Shown piece after piece: positions 1 to 4,734 of a DNA stretch of 6,726 bases. The notes under the pieces are model-generated. The model searched no databases. It saw only the letters and a program-made list of their open reading frames with translations, and had not been told where the DNA came from. The DNA is taken from NCBI GenBank assembly GCA_012515365.1, contig JAAYYM010000370.1, positions 1 to 6,726 of the forward strand. The letters are read 5' to 3'. The stretch's first letter is position 1. Every line of letters begins with the position of its first letter. The translations under genes and the position numbers were made by a program. This DNA comes from Clostridia bacterium. GTDB taxonomy: Bacteria; Bacillota_A; Clostridia; Lachnospirales; Lachnospiraceae.

Positions 1-49
1 ATTCACTATTACTCAGTAAGCAGCCACATTTGCATATAATTTTAGCCAT
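1..49 (-). CDS. Partial Cys-rich small protein, N-terminus only (hypothetical)
   Basis: Only the first 16 codons lie in the window; the gene continues leftward out of it. The ATG at 49-47 is preceded by AGGTGG at a normal distance, with TGATTTTA between them. The visible peptide is MAKIICKCGCLLSNSE. Its three cysteines (C6, C8, C10) resemble the N-terminal half of a zinc ribbon or Cys knuckle, but a second Cys pair would have to lie outside the window. It starts 115 bases after the stop of the 68-residue secreted ORF on the same strand, so the two may share a transcript. The call rests on the ribosome site plus an open frame to the edge. I do not recognise the family with certainty and infer no function. 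Confidence 0.5.
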   Translation of the reverse strand, partial: MAKIICKCGCLLSNSE

Positions 50-107
50 TAAAATCACCACCTATACAGTCCACTTTTAGTCCATATTACAACATTGTCA
101 GTGGTTA

Positions 108-121
108 TTGTGATATCACAA
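108..121. promoter_or_regulatory. Perfect 14-bp palindrome, possible operator
   Basis: TTGTGATATCACAA is fully self-complementary. It lies between the stop of the 68-residue ORF and the start of the Cys-rich ORF at 49, about 60 bases upstream of that start. It has too little G+C and no T-run, so it does not look like a terminator. A dimeric regulator site is the simplest reading. No convincing -35/-10 pair was found beside it. Confidence 0.3.
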
Positions 122-164
122 GTCTGAGCGCAAATAACTTATTGCTGAATATTTTATACATTTA

Positions 165-371
165 CTATGAGCTCAATATCATTCCGTTTGTTGCAATGCT
201 TCCGTTGATACAAACATTATCCGAATTAATAGTAATGGCTCCATCTTCACAGGAGCCTGCAAATAAAGTATAGGGGTAAAGTTCTGGTTCTTCGGCTTTT
301 GCAGGTATGTGCGGTATCGTTCCAATGACTGTAACTGCTAATAATACTGCTGATAGTAATTTCTTAAACAT
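165..371 (-). CDS. Secreted 68-residue protein, probably the truncated N-terminus of a larger surface protein
   Basis: The ORF starts at ATG 371 with GGAGG at 376-380. Residues 1-26 form a clear Sec signal peptide: KK near the N-terminus, a hydrophobic core (LLSAVLLAVTVIGTIP) and an AKA cleavage site before E27. The mature part is only 42 residues, with C41 and C54 and a Gly/Asn-rich pattern (GAITINSDNVCINGSIATNG). From memory, this pattern resembles the start of much longer secreted proteins in ruminococci, where a Gly-Asn stretch follows the Ser-Ser at which this ORF stops (tandem TAG, TAA). No continuation is visible in any minus frame down to position 50. It is therefore either a decayed 5' fragment or a genuinely short secreted peptide. 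It has its own strong promoter at 480-508. Confidence 0.6.
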   Translation of the reverse strand: MFKKLLSAVLLAVTVIGTIPHIPAKAEEPELYPYTLFAGSCEDGAITINSDNVCINGSIATNGMILSS

Positions 372-375
372 TTTT

Positions 376-380
376 CCTCC
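376..380 (-). promoter_or_regulatory. Ribosome binding site of the 68-residue ORF
   Basis: GGAGG lies four bases before the ATG at 371. This is close but usable, and it supports that start. An in-frame TAA just upstream rules out a longer protein. Confidence 0.6.
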
Positions 381-465
381 AAAATTTTAATATCGTTGTA
401 AGTTGTGTTGTTGATAATCAGTTTGAATATTTGATTGTTAGTTTTCCCGGATCTTAACACCTCCG

Positions 466-498
466 TTTATCACATTCAAATTTTATCACAATGATAAA
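466..498. promoter_or_regulatory. TTTATCA operator cluster over the promoter of the 68-residue ORF
   Basis: TTTATCACA occurs twice as a direct repeat 16 bases apart (466-474 and 482-490). The second copy also forms a perfect inverted repeat with TGATAAA at 492-498 (TTTATCA-CAA-TGATAAA, 482-498). The palindrome covers the -10 and half the spacer of the minus-strand promoter, and the outer copy lies at the predicted transcription start. This position suits a repressor. The cognate regulator is unknown. Confidence 0.45.
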
Positions 499-508
499 TT
501 GATGTCAA
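480..508 (-). promoter_or_regulatory. SigA-type promoter of the 68-residue ORF
   Basis: On the minus strand, TTGACA (508-503) is a perfect -35. It is separated by 17 bases from TAAAAT (485-480), which is preceded by TGTGA, an extended -10. The predicted start is near 473, giving a leader of about 100 bases before the ATG at 371. It is one of the best promoters in the window. Confidence 0.75.
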
Positions 509-561
509 TTGATATTTTATGACATTTATTTACATAACAACGTATAATAGGTAAAAAAAGC

Positions 562-597
562 AAAGAGTACAACAACATTTATGCTGTTGTACTCTTT
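562..597 (-). terminator. Rho-independent terminator after the 483-residue secreted protein
   Basis: AAAGAGTACAACA (562-574) pairs perfectly with TGTTGTACTCTTT (585-597), giving a 13-bp stem with a 10-base loop. On the minus strand the stem is followed by a T-rich tract (CTTTGCTTTTTT). It lies 38 bases beyond the stop at 635. A T-run also follows on the plus strand, so it could work in both directions. Confidence 0.8.
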
Positions 598-634
598 TTC
601 ATATTAAGAGAGCATTAGCTATTAAGATAATCTA

Positions 635-2086
635 TCAAACACAAAAAATTTGGCTTAATGCTTCTTCAAGATATTGCTTACCATTATTAATTAAATCTCG
701 ATATTCTTCAAAGGTCATTTTAGGGTTTAGTATAAGAAAATCTATATAACATCTTTTGTATGCAACTATGTAGTCATACGCTTCATCTGCCTTTTTTTTA
801 TCCAAACTCCTAAAAGAAGCTTTAATTTCCGGCTCATATTCTATCAATTCATAGAGGCTCATATTACCAACTAATTTATCGTTACACTTCTCTATTGGCA
901 TATCCCAAACCATAGCAAGATACATTTGCCCATAATGCTCCGCAACTATTTTTACCATTTTACCAAGTTCTTCCTCTATCACTGCCAACTGAGTAGAATA
1001 GATGTTATACTTATCCACACAGGAAACCAGCTTTCCTATTGATGTCATGTAATCGTTTACATTACCCTTACCAGTAATTATTCTAAATACAGAACATCCA
1101 AACTGCATCCATTCATAATAGTTTAATATGTTGCTATCCTGAAAAATCATCTGATAAGTGTTTAATTGGTCAAAAACCTCAAATACATTGCCACCAGTAG
1201 GTGTAAGAGAAGGCAACCCATTTGTATCATCTATTATCTCATGCATTATTTTTTCATATGAACCCTCTATTTTGTAAAACTCTGATTCGATCTGAGCTGC
1301 ATTTTTATTAATGTTCTTACACGCAGAAAAAACTATATCAAAATATTTTTCTCTGTTAGCTACATTGTCTGAAATATTTTCATAATCTAAATAATCTTCG
1401 TAAGTCACATTTTTATCATATAGATCCCCTCTTGCGCACCTTCCGATTATCATATCTCTGCTATCATCGTATGAATAAGACATTATGTGCCCCTTAGCTT
1501 TTCCGATAGTTGTTGTAAAGTGATAGTCACAATATTTACATTTCATCAATATAGTTGCTGGTTTTTCACACGTTGCATCGGTATGTTCCAAAGTTTGCAT
1601 ATAATGGCCATGCGGATATATCATCTGGGTTTCCTTTGCTCCGCAATAACAAGTACGGTACTTAGAACCTGTAGTTGTGCAGCCAGGCTCTTTGGAAGTT
1701 TCCCAGTTGCTCCAGGAATGGGTATGTGGTTTTCCAGCCTGAATAATTGTATATTTAGCAACTGTCTTACCGCTCTTTTTTGCATAAACATATCCTGTTC
1801 TTGATGAAGAGGAGTTATTCTGGCTGACCCTAATAGTAAATGTATCATTTCCATTAAAAGAATAATCGGTTATCATTGAACTGTTGCTTACACTTATTGT
1901 CAACGGAGTTGTCTTATCAAATCCGCTCCATGTAAGCGTTGTTGAAGTATACGCTATATTTGAACTCTTATTTGAAGGGCCCGATGCTGCTGACACGATC
2001 ATTTCTTTTAATGTGAACGGTGTAATCATTACGATCATAAATAATGTCGTGATAAATGCAATGCTTCTTGTAATACTTTTTTTCAT
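635..2086 (-). CDS. Secreted protein: BACON-like domain, Cys/His modules and a helical domain of unknown function
   Basis: This 483-residue protein begins with a Sec signal peptide (residues 1 to about 34; KK, hydrophobic core, VSAAS cleavage region). Residues about 38-118 look like a BACON-type beta-sandwich, with the typical ending KYTIIQAG. Residues 121-161 and 161-200 are two Cys/His modules of the kind common in Clostridia surface proteins. The first has HTHSW, C136 and CYC (146, 148) and ends in HGH; the second has C173 and CKYC (183-186) and ends in GH. A third, degenerate module follows (GH 199-200, C217), with its final Cys apparently lost in CARGD. Residues about 222-483 are mainly helical and unrecognised. 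There is no LPXTG, dockerin or late transmembrane segment, so it is probably released or held non-covalently. AAGGAG lies six bases before the ATG. Binding to carbohydrate or the cell surface is a guess from the BACON-like part only. Confidence 0.85.
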   Translation of the reverse strand: MKKSITRSIAFITTLFMIVMITPFTLKEMIVSAASGPSNKSSNIAYTSTTLTWSGFDKTTPLTISVSNSSMITDYSFNGNDTFTIRVSQNNSSSSRTGYVYAKKSGKTVAKYTIIQAGKPHTHSWSNWETSKEPGCTTTGSKYRTCYCGAKETQMIYPHGHYMQTLEHTDATCEKPATILMKCKYCDYHFTTTIGKAKGHIMSYSYDDSRDMIIGRCARGDLYDKNVTYEDYLDYENISDNVANREKYFDIVFSACKNINKNAAQIESEFYKIEGSYEKIMHEIIDDTNGLPSLTPTGGNVFEVFDQLNTYQMIFQDSNILNYYEWMQFGCSVFRIITGKGNVNDYMTSIGKLVSCVDKYNIYSTQLAVIEEELGKMVKIVAEHYGQMYLAMVWDMPIEKCNDKLVGNMSLYELIEYEPEIKASFRSLDKKKADEAYDYIVAYKRCYIDFLILNPKMTFEEYRDLINNGKQYLEEALSQIFCV

Positions 2087-2148
2087 AGTCTTCTCCTTAA
2101 TAATTATTTATATGATACTGCAAATGAACTAAAGCTTTTATTGATTTG

Positions 2149-2154
2149 ATTATA
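2149..2154 (-). promoter_or_regulatory. Weak -10 candidate for the 483-residue secreted protein
   Basis: TATAAT on the minus strand (2154-2149) lies about 63 bases before the ATG at 2086. At a 17-base spacing the -35 region is AT-rich but does not resemble TTGACA. Transcription may depend on an activator, or start elsewhere in 2087-2345. Confidence 0.25.
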
Positions 2155-2199
2155 CCCGTATTTCCATAAATATTATAATAGCATCTCCCCCCTCTCTCT

Positions 2200-2265
2200 T
2201 TTTATTGCTTTGATCAATGCAGCATGATATACCCTTTACATTTATTAGACTGTCCAGCAATAAAA
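2200..2265. repeat. 10-bp inverted repeat with a 46-base centre
   Basis: TTTTATTGCT (2200-2209) is perfectly matched in inverse by AGCAATAAAA (2256-2265). It lies between the AbrB-type gene and the secreted-protein gene. The long loop and lack of G+C argue against an efficient terminator. It may be the ends of a small decayed element or a chance match. Confidence 0.3.
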
Positions 2266-2345
2266 TACTCTCACCATTTTTAAAATTCCACCACCACTAA
2301 AATAAAAGGCAATATATAAGTATAATGCTATTTTTTCGTATCAAT

Positions 2346-2537
2346 TTAAGCATCTTTTCCTAAGCTGATATGTAACCTCTGCCCCAACTCCAGCATTGAT
2401 ATGCAAAAATCCCATTCCCGTGTCAACACTGTACGATAGGGGTCGCCCTCCCGGATACGCATAGTCCGGCGTATCTCCTTTGGTATAACGACACGGCCGA
2501 GATCATCTATACGTCTTACTATTCCAGTTGCTTTCAT
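2346..2537 (-). CDS. Short AbrB/SpoVT-type transition regulator with a divergent C-terminus
   Basis: The 63-residue product opens with a near-consensus SpoVT-AbrB swapped-hairpin domain: MKATGIVRRIDDLGRVVIPK, then EIRRTMRIREGDP (residues 1-33). Proteins of this family form dimers through interleaved beta-hairpins and bind AT-rich DNA, usually as repressors during growth or sporulation. After P33 the usual LEIF-type strand and acidic turn are replaced by YRTVLTREWDF. R40-E41 keep the family register, so this looks like divergence rather than a clean frameshift. The tail (residues 48-63, MLELGQRLHISLGKDA) is unfamiliar, and the GAF domain of SpoVT is absent. GGAGG is seven bases before the ATG at 2537. 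It is a probable DNA-binding protein; loss of the second strand pair may impair it. Confidence 0.75.
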   Translation of the reverse strand: MKATGIVRRIDDLGRVVIPKEIRRTMRIREGDPYRTVLTREWDFCISMLELGQRLHISLGKDA

Positions 2538-2930
2538 ATCAACGCCTCCAAATTACATTATCTTTGTTAGGTTAGTATTTCCGGTAATTTTTTGATTATT
2601 CGTGAAGTAATTCAATCGAAAAAAGTTCGCCGCCAGTCAGTTTTTCAATTTATTCTCCATTAAATATCATATTTAAAACGCCTTAACATTAGTTTTTTGA
2701 TAAGTTGTTTACCATAAAAAATCAGTCTACTGTGATATTATTTATATCTTACCACAGTTGACTGATTTTTTCAGACTTTTTTCAAAGGCTTGCATAAAGT
2801 ACAGGAAGACCACCTGCTCTTCTAAAGATATACCTCGCTGACGTATATCGTGAACAGCATTATATCAGCTTCTATTTACTAAAAAACACCTGCAATCCAC
2901 TTACACATCTATTTACTGTTTTTCAATCTA
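2538..2930. other. Gene-free stretch between the AbrB-type and XRE/coiled-coil genes
   Basis: This 393-base stretch holds the AbrB ribosome site (GGAGG, 2545-2549) and a long hairpin at 2716-2771. A 7-bp inverted repeat, GATATAC/GTATATC (2827-2833 and 2843-2849), lies in the presumed 3' leader of the neighbouring gene. A TATGA-TATTTA sequence on the minus strand (2671-2661) could be an extended -10 for the AbrB gene, but its -35 is poor. No convincing gene is seen on either strand. Confidence 0.6.
2716..2771 (-). terminator. Long hairpin, probable terminator of the XRE/coiled-coil gene
   Basis: AAAAAATCAGTC (2716-2727) pairs with GACTGATTTTTT (2760-2771). After one T-T mismatch, ACTGTG (2729-2734) pairs with CACAGT (2753-2758). 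A T-run closes the stem on both strands, so it can terminate in either direction. It is the first strong hairpin after the stop at 2931, about 160 bases downstream on the minus strand. The near-perfect symmetry would also fit a small mobile palindrome. Confidence 0.65.
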
Positions 2931-3389
2931 TCACTCAACGACCTTACTAAGCAGCTTTGTGATTATATCGTCTTTCTTATCAATCTGCCTTTCTCTAAAT
3001 AGCAAGTGTTCTTCAAGCGTGTCTATCTGTTTTTGCAAATGGCTTATCCGTTTTTCATAATCTGCACGGATCTCCTCGTTTTTAACCACCAGAATGCTTA
3101 TCATTTCGTTCTTGTCATGTATCAGTGCTTTAAGCGCTGATACATCCTGAGAACCACTGTCATCATTGTATATTTCAAGAAGCACATCAGCCAAAGGTGC
3201 GATCGTACTCTGATATTTAAAGTTTACAGCATCATTATTCTCAGCAAAAACACGCTTTATTGTAGCTTCAGAAATATAACAGTTCTTTTTTTCAAGCATA
3301 TCCATAATCTGTGATATAGTCAGACCATTATCTCTTTTGACTTTACGCAGTCTCTCGACAGTGTCACGTTTAAGTTTGTTGATTTCCAT
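2931..3389 (-). CDS. XRE-like helix-turn-helix protein with C-terminal coiled coil
   Basis: The product is 152 residues from ATG 3389. A longer reading from TTG 3443 is possible but less likely, because AAGGAG (3397-3402) lies seven bases before the ATG and nothing comparable precedes the TTG. Residues about 8-50 form a helix-turn-helix: TVERLRKVKRDNGLTISQIMDML, then SEATIKRVFAE as recognition helix. Residues 58-75 complete the helical bundle (IAPLADVLLEIY). After a DDSGSQD linker, residues about 85-150 are a charged heptad-patterned coiled coil. This suits a dimeric regulator whose tail sets oligomer state or binds a partner. It has its own strong promoter and terminator. Related proteins are common in ruminococcal genomes as I recall them; the target is unknown. 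Confidence 0.8.
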   Translation of the reverse strand: MEINKLKRDTVERLRKVKRDNGLTISQIMDMLEKKNCYISEATIKRVFAENNDAVNFKYQSTIAPLADVLLEIYNDDSGSQDVSALKALIHDKNEMISILVVKNEEIRADYEKRISHLQKQIDTLEEHLLFRERQIDKKDDIITKLLSKVVE

Positions 3390-3472
3390 TGCAAAACTCC
3401 TTATATTATAAAATGTTACGTTAGATTTGATTAAATCATTCAAGAATCATTAGTACAATTAAGTTAAGCTAT

Positions 3473-3501
3473 ATCATATCACAAAATAACAAAAAAGTCA
3501 A
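3473..3501 (-). promoter_or_regulatory. SigA-type promoter of the XRE/coiled-coil gene
   Basis: On the minus strand, TTGACT (3501-3496), a 17-base spacer and TATGAT (3478-3473) preceded by TGTGA form a strong extended -10 promoter. The predicted start is near 3466, leaving a leader of about 75 bases to the ATG at 3389. This supports the ATG at 3389 but does not by itself exclude the TTG at 3443. Confidence 0.7.
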
Positions 3502-3600
3502 CTTTTATTAATACTCATAACAGTTGGTCAGTTAAAATACTTTTTCGATTTTTATCAATCAATATAAAACAATCAACGCTTCACATTTCTCATCACAACA

Positions 3601-3629
3601 ACAACCTCAGGGAATTTCCCTGAGGTTGT
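3601..3629 (-). terminator. Rho-independent terminator of the Spo0A-like gene
   Basis: ACAACCTCAGGGA (3601-3613) pairs with TCCCTGAGGTTGT (3617-3629) around a 3-base loop, a perfect 13-bp stem. On the minus strand it is followed by a T-rich but interrupted tract (TGTTGTTGTG). It lies 45 bases past the stop at 3674. No T-run follows on the plus strand, so it is oriented for the minus-strand gene. Confidence 0.75.
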
Positions 3630-3673
3630 AAAATCAATTATTTTGTTACAAAACATACTGAATTATTCTAAAA

Positions 3674-4102
3674 TTATTTTTTATTATACCTTATCATTTC
3701 CACAGCCAGAGAAAGCACCTCGGAAATATATGGTTTTCCGACTTTGTAATAAAAAAGCGAGCATATGCGGTCAGGGTCATATTCGTATGCCGATTCTATT
3801 GCCTTTCTCATATTACGTTCAACAGATTTGACATTCTTTCCGTATTTAACTGCAAGCACTGGATACAGCCCCTTTGTGAGCGATTTCTTCAATTCAGGAT
3901 ATTCAATCACCAGCATTATTGAACTTATCAGAAGATGGTAGCCATTAAGATTAGGACGTATTCCAAGTTTCTGTACAAAGCTCACAGCTGCTGCTTCTGT
4001 TTCATCAATGTCCATTCCCGCAGTTTTAAATTGCGGGTTTTCAGGATAATAGCGAGCTTTCATTTCACTGTTTTCATAAGTAGTAGGGTTTGTTAATAGC
4101 AT
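3674..4102 (-). CDS. Orphan Spo0A C-terminal-domain protein, no receiver domain
   Basis: The product is 142 residues from ATG 4102, chosen because AAAAGGAG (4112-4119) lies nine bases upstream. A TTG at 4141 would add 13 residues but places that ribosome site inside the gene. Residues about 36-138 match the Spo0A effector domain in order: VQKLGIRPNLNGYHLLISSI, then LKKSLTKGLYPVLAVKYGKN, then the recognition region KSVERNMRKAIESAY (92-106), then a C-terminal helix (GKPYISEVLSLAVEMIR). Full Spo0A has a phosphorylated receiver of about 120 residues before this; here there are only about 35 unrelated residues, so phosphorelay control is absent. It may bind Spo0A-type sites constitutively or sense something through its N-terminal arm. 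No clear Spo0A box (TGTCGAA) was noticed in the gaps. Confidence 0.85.
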   Translation of the reverse strand: MLLTNPTTYENSEMKARYYPENPQFKTAGMDIDETEAAAVSFVQKLGIRPNLNGYHLLISSIMLVIEYPELKKSLTKGLYPVLAVKYGKNVKSVERNMRKAIESAYEYDPDRICSLFYYKVGKPYISEVLSLAVEMIRYNKK

Positions 4103-4276
4103 TTTTGTATTCTCCTTTTGTTCTTTTGACTGTTTAGTCAACAGGCAGAAAATCCCTCTAAAACAGCATATATCTTTATCAGATCAAAATGTTATATTCA
4201 CAACATTATAGATTATTTTTATCAGAAATGCAGTTTGCGAATGAGGAGTTTCTTATAACCTATCAACCATATATGA

Positions 4277-4305
4277 ATTCTATCATAGTTTCAGGTTATA
4301 CACAA
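4277..4305 (-). promoter_or_regulatory. Candidate promoter of the Spo0A-like gene
   Basis: On the minus strand, TTGTGT (4305-4300), a 17-base spacer and TAGAAT (4282-4277) preceded by TATGA give a moderate extended -10 promoter. The leader to ATG 4102 would be about 170 bases, which is long. Other weaker pairs nearer the gene are possible. Confidence 0.4.
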
Positions 4306-4340
4306 GTTATTTTCCGTATAACTTTTGCATATTTTTCGTC

Positions 4341-4368
4341 TCCCATAATTATCCCATAATTATCCATA
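4341..4368. repeat. 11-bp tandem repeat, about 2.5 copies
   Basis: TCCCATAATTA occurs at 4341-4351 and again directly at 4352-4362, followed by a partial copy TCCATA (4363-4368). It lies upstream of the Spo0A-like gene's promoter candidate. It could be a slippage product or a paired protein site one helical turn apart. Confidence 0.7.
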
Positions 4369-4460
4369 AAGTAGCAAATAAAGATACTAACGTAAAAAAA
4401 GCAAAATAAAACACCGCCAAATGACAAAAAGCAACTCGTATTAAATCGAAATCATACAGC

Positions 4461-4490
4461 TTAAAAAAGCCCATGTAGTAACTACATGGG
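4461..4490 (-). terminator. Minus-strand terminator with no known upstream gene
   Basis: CCCATGTAGT (4470-4479) pairs with ACTACATGGG (4481-4490), a 10-bp stem around a minimal loop. On the minus strand it is followed directly by CTTTTTT (4469-4463), a textbook terminator shape. No minus-strand gene is seen between 4490 and the right edge, so it would end an unseen small transcript or antisense reading from the dehydrogenase region. Confidence 0.6.
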
Positions 4491-4540
4491 TGCGCCCTAT
4501 CTGGGGAAAATTTTAGATTAAAAGTCTTTGGAAAGGGGGT

Positions 4541-4576
4541 CGGGGAAGAACCTTTCCTCAGAAAGGTTCTTCCCCG
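4541..4576. repeat. Perfect palindromic hairpin in a REP-like intergenic element
   Basis: CGGGGAAGAACCTTTC (4541-4556) pairs perfectly with GAAAGGTTCTTCCCCG (4561-4576) around the loop CTCA, and one more T-A pair (4540, 4577) extends it to 17 bp. The preceding segment (AAAAGTCTTTGGAAAGGGGG, 4520-4539) together with this hairpin resembles, from memory, a family of dispersed intergenic palindromes in Clostridia. It has no T-run of its own. Copy number in this genome is not visible here. Confidence 0.7.
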
Positions 4577-4580
4577 AGTA

Positions 4581-4629
4581 TCTGGCATATACTGCTATAT
4601 GAGTATCAAACATGATGCCAGACTTTTTT
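4581..4629 (+). terminator. Plus-strand terminator at the right end of the palindromic element
   Basis: TCTGGCAT (4581-4588) pairs with ATGCCAGA (4615-4622), followed by C and six Ts (4624-4629). An inner ATACT/AGTAT pair (4589-4593, 4602-4606) can fold the long loop. It would end plus-strand transcription before the dehydrogenase promoter, yet no plus-strand gene lies upstream. Confidence 0.55.
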
Positions 4630-4651
4630 GTTGTCTTTATGCACAAATCAG

Positions 4652-4668
4652 TGTCAAGTCCATTGACT
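4652..4668. promoter_or_regulatory. Operator-like palindrome 1, overlapping the dehydrogenase -35
   Basis: TGTCA-N7-TGAC (4652-4667) has symmetric arms GTCAA/TTGAC with a 5-base centre. Its right arm is the -35 hexamer itself (4663-4668), so binding would block RNA polymerase. It shares the TGTCA-N7-TGAC pattern with the site at 4718-4734, 66 bases away between centres. Confidence 0.45.
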
Positions 4669-4691
4669 TTCAGAATAACATCTGATATAAT
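4663..4691 (+). promoter_or_regulatory. Strong SigA-type promoter of the HTH-dehydrogenase gene
   Basis: TTGACT (4663-4668), a 17-base spacer and a perfect TATAAT (4686-4691) preceded by TCTGA. The predicted start is near 4698, giving a leader of about 59 bases that contains the second operator-like palindrome. Confidence 0.85.
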
Positions 4692-4717
4692 AAAATCGTT
4701 GCATACGCAAAGTCTTT

Positions 4718-4734
4718 TGTCATTAAGTATGACA
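4718..4734. promoter_or_regulatory. Operator-like palindrome 2, in the dehydrogenase leader
   Basis: TGTCAT-TAAGT-ATGACA is a perfect 6-bp inverted repeat with a 5-base centre. It lies about 20 bases after the predicted transcription start and before AGGAGG (4742-4747). The arms are too short and AT-rich for a terminator. Together with the site at 4652 it brackets the promoter, a layout typical of autorepression by helix-turn-helix proteins. Confidence 0.5.

Noticed and set aside
108..121. CRP-type site
   Set aside because: TGTGA and TCACA arms are present but only two bases apart instead of six, so it is not a standard CRP/FNR site.
1487..1804. Plus-strand 105-codon open frame
   Set aside because: It lies wholly antisense to the Cys/His modules of the secreted protein. 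It has no ribosome site, and its Cys-rich look comes from the complementary strand.
1884..2132. Plus-strand 82-codon hydrophobic open frame
   Set aside because: It is antisense to the signal peptide and BACON-like domain, and the hydrophobic end is a by-product of AT-rich complement.
2346..2537. Simple frameshift in the AbrB-type gene
   Set aside because: Reading the other two frames after GDP does not restore the usual LEIF-type sequence, and R40-E41 keep register in the present frame.
2742..2864. Protein-like minus-strand frame without a start (RGISLEEQVVFLYFMQAFEK)
   Set aside because: About 40 open codons with an amphipathic look, but no start or ribosome site. It runs into the terminator hairpin and I cannot match it to a family. 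It may be a gene remnant, too weak to annotate.
3390..3443. Longer start (TTG 3443) for the XRE/coiled-coil protein
   Set aside because: AAGGAG is placed seven bases before ATG 3389, and the extra 18 residues do not extend the domain.
3643..3831. Plus-strand 62-codon frame
   Set aside because: It is antisense to the end of the Spo0A-like gene and has no ribosome site.
4103..4141. Longer start (TTG 4141) for the Spo0A-like protein
   Set aside because: The ribosome site for ATG 4102 lies inside this extension, and the extra residues are low-complexity polar.
4349..4588. Minus-strand 79-codon frame with a membrane-like C-terminus
   Set aside because: It has no ribosome site and reads through the palindromic element and AT-rich DNA. 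Frames of this sort in such repeats are usually spurious.
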